Source of the DNA: Micromonospora matsumotoense
Lineage (GTDB): Bacteria; Actinomycetota; Actinomycetes; Mycobacteriales; Micromonosporaceae
DNA length: 64,000 nt
Direction: 5' to 3'
Assembly: GCF_900091525.1 (NCBI RefSeq)
Contig: NZ_FMCU01000018.1
Span: forward strand, 1-64,000
A program made the position numbers and the translations under genes. Below are positions 46,229 through 55,530 of the stretch, one piece after another. Positions within the stretch are counted from its first letter, which is position 1, and each line of letters begins with the position of its first letter. The notes below the pieces were generated by a model, which was not told the DNA's origin, searched no databases, and worked only from the letters and a program-made list of their open reading frames with translations.

Positions 46229-48487
46229 ATGGAATCCCGCAAGCCGACCGAGGTCGTCAAGGACGTGGTGGACGCCGCGGCCGAGAAGGTGTCCCACCTG
46301 ATGACCCCCGAGGTGCCCGGCGCGCCGGGCAGCGCCCCGCCGACCGTCGAGGAGCCCACCACCCCGCACGGTCCGCTGCCGCCCAGGAAGGAGCAGGGCG
46401 CACCGCAGACCCGTACCCCGACCGGCGCGGCCACCGGCGCGCCGACCGGCGCCAACGGCCAGCAGGGCGAGTTCCTGACCACCTCGCAGGGGGCCAGGCT
46501 GCGCGACACCGACCACTCCCTGAAGGCCGGCTCGCGCGGCCCGACGCTGCTCCAGGACCACCACTTCCGCGAGAAGATCACCCACTTCGACCACGAGCGC
46601 ATCCCCGAGCGGGTGGTGCACGCCCGGGGCGCGGGCGCGCACGGCGTCTTCACCGGGTACGGCGCCGAGGAGGTCACCCGGGCCGGCTTCCTGCGCAAGG
46701 GCAAGGAGACCCCGGTCTTCGTCCGGTTCTCCACCGTCCTGGGGTCCCGGGGCTCGGCCGACACCGTCCGGGACACCCGGGGGTTCGCCACCAAGTTCTA
46801 CACCGACGAGGGCACCTTCGACCTGGTCGGCAACAACATGCCGGTCTTCTTCATCCAGGACGCGATCAAGTTCCCCGACATCATCCACGCCGGCAAGCCG
46901 CACCCGGACCGGGAGATCCCGCAGGCGCAGAGCGCGCACGACACCTTCTGGGACTTCGTCTCGCTGCACACCGAGGCGCAGCACCACACCATGTGGAACA
47001 TGTCCGACCGGGGCATCCCGCGCTCCTACCGGACGATGGAGGGTTTCGGGGTGCACACCTTCCGCCTGGTCGACGAGGCCGGGGCGACGGTGCTGGCGAA
47101 GTTCCACTGGAAGCCGAAGCTGGGCGTGCACTCCCTGGACTGGGAGGAGGCGCAACTGCTCAGCGGCATCGACCCCGACTTCCACCGCCGTGACCTCTAC
47201 GACGCCATCGAGGCGGGCGCGTACCCGGAGTGGGAACTCGGCCTCCAGGTCTTCCCGGACACCCCGGAGGAGACCTTCGCCGGCATCGACCTGCTCGACC
47301 CCACCAAGATCGTCCCCGAGGAGCTGGCACCGGTGCAGCCGGTCGGGCGGTTGGTGCTCAACCGGACGCCGACGAACTTCTTCGCCGAGACCGAGCAGGT
47401 CGCCTTCCACCTCGGCCACCTGGTCCCCGGCATCGACGTCACCAACGACCCGCTGCTGCAGGGGCGGCTCTTCTCGTACGTCGACACGCAGCTCACCCGG
47501 TTGGGCGGGCCCAACTTCTCGCAGCTCCCGATCAACCGGCCGCACGCGCCGGTCAACGACATGCTCCGCGACGGATTCCACCAGCACGCCGTGCACGCCG
47601 GGGTGGCGCCCTACCGACCGAACTCCCTCGACGGGGGCAACCCGTTCCCGGCCGGGGACGCCGAGAACGCGTTCGTCGACGTGCCGGTCACGGTGGCCGA
47701 GGCCCCCAAGGTCCGGGCCAACCCGGCCTCCTTCGACGACCACTTCAGCCAGACCCGGCTGTTCTGGCGGAGCATGTCGCCGGTGGAGCGGGAGCACATC
47801 ATCCGGGCCTACACCTTCGAGCTGGGCAAGTGCTACCACCAGGCGATCCGGGAACGGCAGTTGCAGTGCCTGGCCAACATCGACCCGGTGCTCTGCGCGG
47901 AGGTGGCCACCGGCCTGGGCCTGCCGACGCCTGCGCCGACCGTGCCGCTCGCCGACGTCACGCCCAGCCCGGCCCTGTCCCAGCTCGGCCGCACCTGGCC
48001 GGCCGACGGCCGGACGGTCGGCATCGTGGTCGATGCGGACACCGACCCCGACGGCGTCGAGCAGGTACGCCGGGAGGTGTCCGCCGCCGGCATGGTGCCG
48101 CTGGTGATCGCCGCGCACGGCGGCACGGTGGGCGGCCTGACGGTGCAGCGGACCTTCGCCACCGGCCGGTCGGTCGAGTTGGACGCGCTGTTGCTGGCCG
48201 GGGCACCCGCGCCGGCCCCCGACGCGTTGCCGGCGCGGGACGCCAAGGCGGGCGCGGCGGACGCCACCGTGGTGGACCCCCGGGTGCTGCTGCTGGTGCA
48301 GGAGTGTTGGCGGCACGCCAAGGTGATCGGCGGCTGGGGCGCGGGCGTACGGGTGCTGGAGCTGGCCGGGGTGGCCGGCGCTCCCGGCGTGGTGACCGGG
48401 GACTCCGGGGCCGGGGTGCTCGCCGACGCGCAGCGCCTGATGGCCGCGCACCGGGTCTGGGAGCGGTTCCCCGCCTCGGTCTCCTGA
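46229..48487 (+). CDS. katE: Large-subunit monofunctional catalase (HPII/KatE type)
   Basis: Decomposes hydrogen peroxide. The 752 residues match clade 2 large-subunit catalases. A variable N-terminal arm (about 1-95) is followed by the core from GPTLLQDHHFREKITHFDHERIPERVVHARG, with the distal His in VVHARG and Asn in DLVGNNMPVFF. The proximal haem Tyr is in RLFSYVDTQ. The C-terminal flavodoxin-like domain of about 150 residues (from TVGIVVDADTDPDGV) is complete. The ATG at 46229 follows AGAGGTG. A SigB-type promoter is upstream. It is a single-gene unit. Confidence 0.96.
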   Translation: MESRKPTEVVKDVVDAAAEKVSHLMTPEVPGAPGSAPPTVEEPTTPHGPLPPRKEQGAPQTRTPTGAATGAPTGANGQQGEFLTTSQGARLRDTDHSLKAGSRGPTLLQDHHFREKITHFDHERIPERVVHARGAGAHGVFTGYGAEEVTRAGFLRKGKETPVFVRFSTVLGSRGSADTVRDTRGFATKFYTDEGTFDLVGNNMPVFFIQDAIKFPDIIHAGKPHPDREIPQAQSAHDTFWDFVSLHTEAQHHTMWNMSDRGIPRSYRTMEGFGVHTFRLVDEAGATVLAKFHWKPKLGVHSLDWEEAQLLSGIDPDFHRRDLYDAIEAGAYPEWELGLQVFPDTPEETFAGIDLLDPTKIVPEELAPVQPVGRLVLNRTPTNFFAETEQVAFHLGHLVPGIDVTNDPLLQGRLFSYVDTQLTRLGGPNFSQLPINRPHAPVNDMLRDGFHQHAVHAGVAPYRPNSLDGGNPFPAGDAENAFVDVPVTVAEAPKVRANPASFDDHFSQTRLFWRSMSPVEREHIIRAYTFELGKCYHQAIRERQLQCLANIDPVLCAEVATGLGLPTPAPTVPLADVTPSPALSQLGRTWPADGRTVGIVVDADTDPDGVEQVRREVSAAGMVPLVIAAHGGTVGGLTVQRTFATGRSVELDALLLAGAPAPAPDALPARDAKAGAADATVVDPRVLLLVQECWRHAKVIGGWGAGVRVLELAGVAGAPGVVTGDSGAGVLADAQRLMAAHRVWERFPASVS

Positions 48488-48580
48488 CCGCAGGCTCGTC
48501 GACGGGGGTGTCCGCACCGGACGCCCCCGTCGATGTCTGCGCGCCTCCCCGCCGGCCGGAGGATGCGTCGGTGACCGGGG

Positions 48581-49048
48581 TTGCCGGTGGCCCGTACCGT
48601 CGGTGCGGTGGCCACCGAGGCGGACATCTCCACCCGCGGTTTCCTGATCACGATCTTCGGCGTCGCCGCGCTGCTCTGCTGCGGCGTGCCGGCCAGCGGC
48701 TTCTACCTCTACCGCAAGGACAGCAGGGACGAGCCCGCCATGCGCGCGGCCGGCGACGCCTACCTGTCCGCCGTGGTCCGGCGTGACTTCGGCGGCGCGT
48801 ACGACCTGTTGTGCGCGGCGGACCGGCGGCGGCAGTCGCGGGCGGCCTGGGTGGACCGCGCGACGCCCGGGTCCGGGCCGACCGGGTTCCGGATCACCGA
48901 CGTGACCATCGAGCGTCCGAGCGAGACGCCGACCCTGCGTACGGTGGTCGCCGAGGTCGACTACCCGGACCGGGCGCCCCGGACGGTGCACCTGTCCGTC
49001 GCGCGGCAGGACGGCGTCTGGAAGGTGTGCAGCCCCGAGGTGCCGTGA
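48581..49048 (+). CDS. Single-pass membrane protein with DUF4878-like extracytoplasmic domain
   Basis: A 155-residue protein with one TM helix (about 20-44, GFLITIFGVAALLCCGVPASGF). The extracytoplasmic NTF2-like domain begins MRAAGDAYLSAVVRRDFGGAYDLLCAADRR and ends VARQDGVWKVCSPE. The fold resembles the DUF4878/lumazine-binding-like group of accessory membrane proteins. The start is uncertain: a TTG at 48581 and a GTG at 48608 both lack a clear ribosome site; the GTG would give a tidier N-terminus. Function unknown. Confidence 0.72.
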   Translation: MPVARTVGAVATEADISTRGFLITIFGVAALLCCGVPASGFYLYRKDSRDEPAMRAAGDAYLSAVVRRDFGGAYDLLCAADRRRQSRAAWVDRATPGSGPTGFRITDVTIERPSETPTLRTVVAEVDYPDRAPRTVHLSVARQDGVWKVCSPEVP

Positions 49049-49133
49049 CCCCCCGCTTCCGGCGACGACAGCGCGCCACGTTCCCGCCCCTCCGGCCCCG
49101 GCCGCGCGGACCGGCCGGGTCGCCCGTCACGTG

Positions 49134-49162
49134 TTGACGCGATATGTCAGACGAATTACGTT
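49134..49162 (+). promoter_or_regulatory. Promoter of the GH27 gene
   Basis: TTGACG (49134-49139), a 17-bp spacer and TACGTT (49157-49162) give a good vegetative-type promoter. The ATG is 55 bp downstream of the -10. No palindromic operator like that of the GH16 gene is seen, though TTGGCAA occurs in both upstream regions. Confidence 0.6.
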
Positions 49163-49217
49163 GGCAATCGTCGATGCATTTTGGCCCGTAGCCTGCACCC
49201 CGGCGAGGAGCGTGCAC

Positions 49218-50891
49218 ATGTTCAGACGAAAAGTCGCCCTGCTGTCCCCCGTACTGCTGGCGGCGACCCTCGGGACGGCGGTGGTCACCGGCACGGTGGT
49301 GCTCGGCACCGCCCCGCCCGCGCAGGCGTTGGAGAACGGCCTGGCCCGGACCCCGCAGATGGGCTGGAACGACTGGAACTCGTTCGGGTGCAACATCAAC
49401 GAGACGCTCATCCGGCAGACCGCCGACACCCTGGTCTCCAGCGGCATGGCGGCGGCCGGCTACGAGTACGTCAACATCGACGACTGCTGGTCGACCAGGC
49501 AGCGCAACGCCAGCGGCGACCTGGTCGCCGACCCGGCGAAGTTCCCCAGCGGCATGAAGGCGCTCGCCGACTACGTCCACGGCAAGGGTCTCAAGCTGGG
49601 CATCTACTCCTCGGCCGGGACCACCACCTGTGCCGGTTACCCGGCCAGCATCAACTACGAGCAACGCGACGCCAACCTCTGGGCGTCCTGGGGCGTCGAC
49701 TACCTCAAGTACGACAACTGCGGCGACCACCTCGGTCGCAGCGGGCAGCAGCGCTACACCGCGATGCGGGACGCGCTGGCGGCCACCGGCCGCAACATCC
49801 TCTACAGCCTGTGCAACTGGGGCCAGGACAGCGTCTGGACCTGGGGCGCGGCGGTGGGCAACTCCTGGCGCAACACCGGTGACATCGGTGGCAACTGGAA
49901 CTCCATCATGGGCATCCTCGACCAGCAGGTCGGCAAGGAGTCGTACGCCCGCCCCGGCGCCTGGAACGACCCGGACATGCTGGAGGTCGGCAACGGCCCC
50001 ACCGAGACCGAGTCGCGGGCCCACTTCAGCCTCTGGGCGCTGCTGAACGCCCCGCTGCTGGCCGGCAACGACCTGCGCACCATGTCGGCGGCCACCCGGA
50101 CGATCCTGACCAACACCGAGGTCATCGCGGTCAACCAGGACTGGGGCGGCCGGCAGGGCTACAAGATCAGCGACAGCGGGGACCTGGAGGTCTGGCGCAA
50201 GCCGATGTCCTCCGGCGGGGTGGCCACGGTGCTGCTCAACCGGGGCGGCGGCACGGCCACGGTCTCCACCACGGCCAGCGCGCTCGGCCTCGGCAGCGCG
50301 TCGTCCTACGCGGTGCGGGACCTGTGGGCGCACAGCAACTCGACGTCGACCGGCACGATCAGCGCCTCGGTGCCGGCGCACGGCGCGGCGATGTTCCTGG
50401 TCACCGGCGGTGGCACGCCCCCGACCACCACCCCGCCCCCGACGACGCCGCCCCCGACCACCCCACCGCCGACCACCCCCCCACCGACGACGCCCCCGCC
50501 GGGCACGACCTCGGCCGTGCGCAGCGTCTCCGCCGGCCGGTGCCTGGACGTCAACGGCGCGGCGCAGACCAACGGCGCGACCGCCATCGTCTGGGACTGT
50601 CACGGCCAGACCAACCAGTCGTGGACGTCGACCAGCAGCCAGGAGCTGCGGGTCTATGGCACGAAGTGTCTGGACGTCAACAACGCCGGCACCGCCAACG
50701 GCACCTCCGTGATCATCTGGGACTGCAACGGCCAGTCCAACCAGAAGTGGCGCTTCAACGCCGACGGCACCGTCACCGCGGTCGGCTCGGGCCGCTGCCT
50801 GGACCTGGTGGGCAACGGCACCGCCAACGGCACGCGTACCCAGATCTGGGACTGCAACGGTGCCGCCAGCCAACGGTGGAGCCGCAGCTGA
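49218..50891 (+). CDS. Secreted GH27 alpha-galactosidase with ricin-type (CBM13) domain
   Basis: Extracellular enzyme that releases alpha-galactose (or, in some members, beta-L-arabinopyranose). The ATG at 49218 follows GAGGAG. The 557 residues include a signal peptide (MFRRKVALL..., cut near PAQA, residue 37) and the GH27 barrel from ARTPQMGWNDWNSFGCN. The nucleophile Asp166 is in DYLKYDNCG and the acid/base Asp in RPGAWNDPDML (about 251-253). A C-terminal beta-sandwich follows. A Pro/Thr linker of repeated TTPPP units (encoded at about 50418-50510) leads to a ricin-B lectin domain with NQSWT, NQKWRF and SQRWS QxW motifs. The lectin tail resembles that of the GH16 enzyme at 2635. Confidence 0.95.
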   Translation: MFRRKVALLSPVLLAATLGTAVVTGTVVLGTAPPAQALENGLARTPQMGWNDWNSFGCNINETLIRQTADTLVSSGMAAAGYEYVNIDDCWSTRQRNASGDLVADPAKFPSGMKALADYVHGKGLKLGIYSSAGTTTCAGYPASINYEQRDANLWASWGVDYLKYDNCGDHLGRSGQQRYTAMRDALAATGRNILYSLCNWGQDSVWTWGAAVGNSWRNTGDIGGNWNSIMGILDQQVGKESYARPGAWNDPDMLEVGNGPTETESRAHFSLWALLNAPLLAGNDLRTMSAATRTILTNTEVIAVNQDWGGRQGYKISDSGDLEVWRKPMSSGGVATVLLNRGGGTATVSTTASALGLGSASSYAVRDLWAHSNSTSTGTISASVPAHGAAMFLVTGGGTPPTTTPPPTTPPPTTPPPTTPPPTTPPPGTTSAVRSVSAGRCLDVNGAAQTNGATAIVWDCHGQTNQSWTSTSSQELRVYGTKCLDVNNAGTANGTSVIIWDCNGQSNQKWRFNADGTVTAVGSGRCLDLVGNGTANGTRTQIWDCNGAASQRWSRS

Positions 50892-51025
50892 CCCGTCCCG
50901 CCCGACGACCGGCACAGCGGGTCTCGGCGACGCGCCGCTGCGGGCACGACCCGCGCGGCGCGTCGCCGCTGCGGTCCGGGTCGGCACCGGAGGTGGGGCC
51001 GGGCCCGCCGACCCGACCAGCGGCG

Positions 51026-51532
51026 TCACCCGCGTCCGGCGATCTCCACCGTGGTGCGGGCGAGCGTCCTGCCCGTCCCGTCCAGAACGGTCAGCCGGAC
51101 GTGCTGATCGGCGACGTCGACGGCGGTGGCGGCGACCAGGAACTGCTGGGCGTGGACGTCCGCCCGGACACCCGGTGACGACCCGACCAGGACCGTCCGC
51201 GCATCCTGAAGGGGCTGGTAGCCCACCAGGCCACCCAGGATCTCGCTGACCGCGTACTCCGGGCCGCCGCCGCTGACGCCGACCGCCGCCGCGGAACGAC
51301 CGGCGACGAGACTCTCCACGTAGTAACCCGACGATCCCGTCCAGAGCCGCAGCGTACGACCGTTGTCCAGGGTGACCGTGGCGGCATCGACATAGCCGGA
51401 GGGTGGCTGCCAGACACCGGAGGGCTCGGACGGCAGGTCCGGAGCGACGCCGATGACCGCCGCGATCATCAGGGACACCGCCGCGAGCCCGACGGGACTG
51501 CGCAGTGACGAACGGGGCGGGGCGACGGTCAC
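51026..51532 (-). CDS. Membrane-anchored or secreted hypothetical protein
   Basis: A 168-residue protein whose GTG start overlaps the stop of the epimerase gene upstream (GTGA), so the two are translationally coupled. Residues 13-30 (VGLAAVSLMIAAVIGVAP) form a signal anchor or signal peptide. The rest is strand-rich (TVTLDNGRTLRLWTGSSGYYVE, TRTVEIAGRG-like ending) with no family I recognise. An extracytoplasmic beta-domain protein is all that can be said. Confidence 0.75.
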   Translation of the reverse strand: MTVAPPRSSLRSPVGLAAVSLMIAAVIGVAPDLPSEPSGVWQPPSGYVDAATVTLDNGRTLRLWTGSSGYYVESLVAGRSAAAVGVSGGGPEYAVSEILGGLVGYQPLQDARTVLVGSSPGVRADVHAQQFLVAATAVDVADQHVRLTVLDGTGRTLARTTVEIAGRG

Positions 51533-52467
51533 GGGTGGGTTCCGCCGACCGCCGACGCCGGTGCGGTGAAGGTGTCGCGCAGCGCCGGGTCCAGCGACCG
51601 GCCGGTGGTCGGGGTGAGGAACAACTCGGCGAGCAGGAGGTCGGCGAAGTGGGTGGGGTTGATCCCGGCCTCCCGGCCCGCGAGACCGTGCAGCAGACCG
51701 CCGCAGCGCAGCGAGGCCCGGACGGCTGCGGCGGGCAGACGACCGACCCGACGGGGGCGGCCGACCGCCTCGGCGATACGGGTCATCATCTCCACCCAGC
51801 TCAGGTTCTCGTCGGCGACCGGGATGTCGCCGCCACGCGCCTGTTCGAGCGCGTCGGCCGCGATGTCGGCCACGCTGTGCGCCGAGACGGTGGCGGTCCC
51901 GCCGGCGGGGACGACCAGGGGTGCCCGGGACCGTGCCCACCGGTCCAGCGGACCGGCCCAGTTGGGCAGCCGGTCGCCGACCCGACCGAAGACGAACGGC
52001 AACTCCAGCACGGCGACCGGCAGATCCGGACCGGCGGCGGCCCGTCCCTCCCGGGCCTGTTCCCACCGACACCGGATGTACGAGTGGCGGGCGGCGAGAC
52101 CCCACTGGGGATGCGACCGGTCGAAGTGGGTGTAGTAGGAGCCCATGACGACCCCCCGGGTGAGCCCCTCCTGGCGGGCGGCGGTGAACAGGCGCACCAC
52201 CGGCTCGACGAGTTCCCGGCGCAGAAGCGGGTGGGCCGGCCGGCGCAACACCCGCTGCTCGTCCGCCCGGGTGGCGAGGACGACCCCGTCGTGGCCGGCG
52301 AGCAACGGCCGGAGGTCGTCGATCGCGGCGGACTCCAGATCGAGCAGGTGGTCGACGCCCGGCTGGGCGGTACGGGCCACCGTGGTCACCGGGTGGCCCC
52401 GCCCGCGCAGCACCCCGACCACATGGGTGCCGATCAGGCCGCTGCCGCCCACCACAAGAATTCTCAC
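51529..52467 (-). CDS. NAD-dependent epimerase/dehydratase family protein
   Basis: A 312-residue extended-SDR-like protein. The nucleotide fold is RILVVGGSGLIGTHVVGVLRGRGH at the N-terminus, starting at GTG 52467. The Tyr-x3-Lys pair is not clear: ARHSYIRCRWEQ stands where YxxxK is expected, with Arg/Cys in place of Lys. The C-terminal part (ENLSWVEMMTRIAEAVGRP) is typical of NDP-sugar epimerase-like or isoflavone-reductase-like proteins. It is coupled to the following gene. Substrate unknown. Confidence 0.85.
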   Translation of the reverse strand: MRILVVGGSGLIGTHVVGVLRGRGHPVTTVARTAQPGVDHLLDLESAAIDDLRPLLAGHDGVVLATRADEQRVLRRPAHPLLRRELVEPVVRLFTAARQEGLTRGVVMGSYYTHFDRSHPQWGLAARHSYIRCRWEQAREGRAAAGPDLPVAVLELPFVFGRVGDRLPNWAGPLDRWARSRAPLVVPAGGTATVSAHSVADIAADALEQARGGDIPVADENLSWVEMMTRIAEAVGRPRRVGRLPAAAVRASLRCGGLLHGLAGREAGINPTHFADLLLAELFLTPTTGRSLDPALRDTFTAPASAVGGTHP

Positions 52468-52526
52468 GTCCCATCGTCCACTCCGGACGGGGCAGCTTGT
52501 CAAGCCGGCGCTGCCGCAGGGCGCTG

Positions 52527-52733
52527 TCAGGTACCGGCGTCGAACGGCACGTACCGGTCACCGAGGACATGTCGGAGGCCGTACAGCAGGATGCTCGCCA
52601 CGATCGACGCCGCCCCGTCTGTCGACGGCGGCACCCCCGCCGGCCGTGCCGCCGCCTGCGCCGACGACGGCGGGGGCACGGCGACCGTCGAGATGAGCAA
52701 CCGCCCCAGCAGTACACGGGCAGCGCGGACCAT
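52527..52733 (-). CDS. Small hypothetical membrane-associated protein
   Basis: A 68-residue protein starting at ATG 52733 with GGGGAG six to seven bases before it. It has two short hydrophobic stretches (VLLGRLLISTVAV and ASIVASILLYGLRHVLG) around an Ala/Pro-rich loop. No homology recognised. It follows the disrupted gene at 52758 by 24 bp and precedes the epimerase by 59 bp on the same strand. Confidence 0.5.
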   Translation of the reverse strand: MVRAARVLLGRLLISTVAVPPPSSAQAAARPAGVPPSTDGAASIVASILLYGLRHVLGDRYVPFDAGT

Positions 52734-52757
52734 GAACGTCTCCCCTGTTCCGGGTGG

Positions 52758-53083
52758 TCAGTACCGGTAGTAGTGCGCGTCCTTGCGGCCACCGGAGGCG
52801 GTCGTGCCCTCGGCGGCGATGCCGATCCCGGTGACGCCGTTGTAGACCGTCTCGTACTTCCGGTTCGGGCCGATCACCGCGAAGGTGTCGGTGCTGGTGT
52901 TGAAGTGCCCGACGACCGAGATCAGGGTGGTCTCGCTGCCGGTCGGCACCGGCCCCCACCAGCAGTCGGCACCCGGGTCGAGGACCGGGCCCAGGGGCAG
53001 AGCTGCACCCACCCGGCACGGATGGTGGAGGCCGAGGCGGGCGTCGTCGGCGCCACGACCGACGCGACGGCCGCCGCCGGCAC
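52758..53083 (-). pseudogene. Probable frameshifted gene for a secreted protein
   Basis: The 3' half (about 52758-52995) is open with strong codon bias and reads DCWWGPVPTGSETTLIS and then FAVIGPNRKYETVYNGV, ending DAHYYRY. Upstream of about 53000 the G/C third-position bias moves to another frame. There a signal-peptide-like stretch occurs (VPAAAVASVVAPTTPASAS) from a GTG at 53083, then GWVQLCPW. Joining LCP to LGPVLDPG needs one frame change near 53000. Either the gene is broken or the sequence has an indel. No family recognised. Confidence 0.45.
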
Positions 53084-53160
53084 CCGCCGAAACTCGAAAC
53101 GCTTCGATGTCCTGCCAGGCAGGGTAGGTCGCCCCAGTGGACAGGTAGTGGATCCCCGGT

Positions 53161-53676
53161 TCAGTACGCCCCGGGGAGCGTCCGACGGGCACCGGCGGGC
53201 CAGAGGACCGAGATCGGGATGCCCCGACGCCGGGCCCGGTCGATGGTCCGGTCCGTCGACGCCGCGTGGCAGCCCGGCTCGCCGTCCCAGACCGCCACGA
53301 GCCGCTGCACCCGTCGGACCAGTTCCCGGTTGGCGGCGACGAAGGCGGCGGTGCCCGACCGGTCGTGACCGGTGTGCACGACCGCCACCGCCCGGTCGAG
53401 CAACTCGTCGAAGCTCGCCCGCTGCCCCGGGGCGATGACCGCCTCCCGGTAGTCCCGGGCCGGCAGGATCACCTCGTACGTGCCGCCCAGGTCCAGGACC
53501 GTACGCGCGAAGATCTGATCCGTGCCACCGGCCAGGCAGGTGACGCCACGCACCGGTTGGTCGCCGATGCGGTGCAGCTCGGCACGGAGCGCGGCGGCGA
53601 CGAGCACCTCGGTGTCGTGGGTCAGGTGGATGTGCCCGGTCACGCCGATACGTTCCAGCACGGCATCAGTTGACAT
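53161..53676 (-). CDS. SLOG-superfamily-like nucleotide-binding protein
   Basis: A 171-residue Rossmann-like protein. The pattern fits the SLOG/YspA-DprA group: opening GVTGHIHLTHDTEVLVAAAL, the glycine strand VTCLAGGTDQIFARTVLDLG, ILPARDYREAV and the C-terminal VAVWDGEPG with the pattern IDRARRRGIPISVLWP. Members sense or process nucleotides or nucleotide-derived ligands and often accompany conflict systems. Its ATG lies inside the end of the TrkA-RyR gene (11-bp overlap), so it is the third gene of the operon that starts with the NACHT protein. Ligand unknown. Confidence 0.75.
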   Translation of the reverse strand: MSTDAVLERIGVTGHIHLTHDTEVLVAAALRAELHRIGDQPVRGVTCLAGGTDQIFARTVLDLGGTYEVILPARDYREAVIAPGQRASFDELLDRAVAVVHTGHDRSGTAAFVAANRELVRRVQRLVAVWDGEPGCHAASTDRTIDRARRRGIPISVLWPAGARRTLPGAY

Positions 53677-55477
53677 CCGCCGGTCCTCTCCGCGGTGCGG
53701 GCACCCCGGTCACCAGCCGGATCAGCTCGAAGCCGCTGTCGGACAGCACCTCGGGCAGCGCCCGGATCTCCTCGCGGTTGCGTTCCTGGACCTCGGCGGG
53801 GAGTTCGTCCCACGGTCGCAGGACGGGATGCCGCTGCTGGAGGTCGTCGCGGGACTCGCCGTACGTCCAGCCCTCCCCCCGCCGTTCCCGGCACCACCGT
53901 TCGTGCTCGAGCCGGGCGAGCACCTCGATCCGGTCGTCGATGGCCTCCCCGGCGGAGACGTCACCGGTGCCGCCACGCCGAGGCGCGACCACGCACCCGA
54001 GGTTCAGCAGCTTGGCGGCGATGTCCTGGACGTGGGCCCGGTTGGCCCGCCGCAGCGACTCGGGCAGTCGCGACCAGTCGACCATCGCCGGAGTGTCGCC
54101 GAGACGCAGCCCGGCTCGTTGCTGCGCGTCGAGGTAGCGCTCGTGGATCAGGCGGGCCAGCCGCTCGGTGAGGTCGTCGCCGATCAGCCGGGCGTCACAG
54201 GCGCGGGTCAGCACCGGATACAGGCGGAGCTTGCCGTGCACCTCGTCGAGCAGGTCATGGCGGGAGTCACCGTGGAAGGCCGCGGCCAACGCCGCCTGCC
54301 GGTAGACCGGCACGAACACGCAGCTCTCGACGCCCTGCCAGAGACCGGGCGAGTCCAGCACGAACTGCAAGCCGCTGATCTCCTCCGGTGCACAGACGTA
54401 GATCCGATCGTAACGGCCGGAGCCGAGCCGGCCGAGCGCGACGCCGTCGAGGTCCCCGTCGTACGCGGTCAGCTCACAGACGGTGCCCATGAACGGGTAG
54501 CGGGACGTCACGACCTCCAGTTCCGCGCTGGCGTCGGGGGCCACGAGGTCCACCCGCAGCGGTGGGAGGACGACACCGGCAGGTGCCTGCGCCCGGCACG
54601 CCCGCCAGTGCCGGGCGGTCTCGGTCAGCAGGGCGCGGCGGAAGCCGCCGGTGCCGGCGATGAGCAGCCGGGTGGGTCGGTCGGCCACGCCGGCCAGGGG
54701 ATGGTGCCGGTACAGCGCGCGGGCGGCGACGTCGTCGACGTGGAAGTAGTCCAGCCGCAGCCGGCTGGAGCCGGCCGCGCCGAGCCGCCGCGCCTGTAGG
54801 GACAGGCACATCTCGGAGTCGTTGACCAGTACGTAGACCCGTGGTGGTTGCCGTCCACCCCGGACGAGCCGGCTGGCGGTGTTGGCGATGGCGTGGTTGC
54901 GGTCGTCGTCCTCGGCACAGGCGTAGATGGTGTGCGCCCGGGGCAGACCGGCGCCGCGCAGCACCTCCGCGCTGGTCGGATCACCGATGACGCCGAGATA
55001 CCGGCGGCGGCGGTACTCCAACGGGCCGAACGGGGTGGAACGCACCACGATCACCCGTTCTCCGTCGGCGAAGAGCCGATCGGCGAGCATGTGGGCGAAC
55101 TGGGAATCACCGCAGACGAGGACATGGTCATGGGCTCGTCGGGCACGCAGGCGGCGGCTCTCGGCGGCCAGCAGCAACCGGCTGGCCTCGGCCACGGCGA
55201 GGAGGGTGAACAACGGGGCGGCGAACCGGGCGACCTGCAACTGCCACGGATAGGGGCCGGGGTTCTGGAACGGTTCGGCACCGAACACGAAGAGCTGCAG
55301 ATCGTAGTAGAGCACGTCGAACCGGTCGTGTACGGTCTCCGGCCGGGTCCGCAGCAGGCTCTCGAAGCCGACGTAACCGAGAATCAGCGCAGCCACGCCG
55401 ATGACACCGAACAGCCCTCGCAGCCACCAGCCAGCCCGGCGGGGCGAGCCGACGACCGGGTCCGTCATGGGGCCCAT
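53666..55477 (-). CDS. Membrane protein with TrkA_N (RCK-like) and C-terminal RyR domains
   Basis: A 603-residue protein. A TM helix at about 16-40 (GLFGVIGVAALILGYVGF) and a second hydrophobic segment near 85-105 anchor it. A TrkA_N Rossmann domain follows (about 115-230; VLVCGDSQFAHMLADRL, VIGDPTSAEVLRGAG, ACAEDDDRNHAIA). Its glycine loop is GDSQFA rather than GxGxxG. A second Rossmann-like half occupies about 270-400. The RyR domain is at about 520-590 (ARLEHERWCRERRGEGWTYG, LRPWDELPAEVQERNREEI). RyR and TrkA_N units are thought to bind nucleotides or regulate channels. The gene begins 53 bp after the NACHT gene. An ATG at 55468 is an alternative start. Confidence 0.85.
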   Translation of the reverse strand: MGPMTDPVVGSPRRAGWWLRGLFGVIGVAALILGYVGFESLLRTRPETVHDRFDVLYYDLQLFVFGAEPFQNPGPYPWQLQVARFAAPLFTLLAVAEASRLLLAAESRRLRARRAHDHVLVCGDSQFAHMLADRLFADGERVIVVRSTPFGPLEYRRRRYLGVIGDPTSAEVLRGAGLPRAHTIYACAEDDDRNHAIANTASRLVRGGRQPPRVYVLVNDSEMCLSLQARRLGAAGSSRLRLDYFHVDDVAARALYRHHPLAGVADRPTRLLIAGTGGFRRALLTETARHWRACRAQAPAGVVLPPLRVDLVAPDASAELEVVTSRYPFMGTVCELTAYDGDLDGVALGRLGSGRYDRIYVCAPEEISGLQFVLDSPGLWQGVESCVFVPVYRQAALAAAFHGDSRHDLLDEVHGKLRLYPVLTRACDARLIGDDLTERLARLIHERYLDAQQRAGLRLGDTPAMVDWSRLPESLRRANRAHVQDIAAKLLNLGCVVAPRRGGTGDVSAGEAIDDRIEVLARLEHERWCRERRGEGWTYGESRDDLQQRHPVLRPWDELPAEVQERNREEIRALPEVLSDSGFELIRLVTGVPAPRRGPADVN

Positions 55478-55530
55478 GGTATTTGACGAGGTCGATCAGA
55501 AGCCGTCGCGAAGCGCCGCCCATGGGCCGG

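Noticed and set aside
45845..48991. Minus-strand open frame of about 1,048 codons
   Set aside because: Antisense to the katE-type catalase and membrane proteins, low-complexity composition, no recognisable motif.
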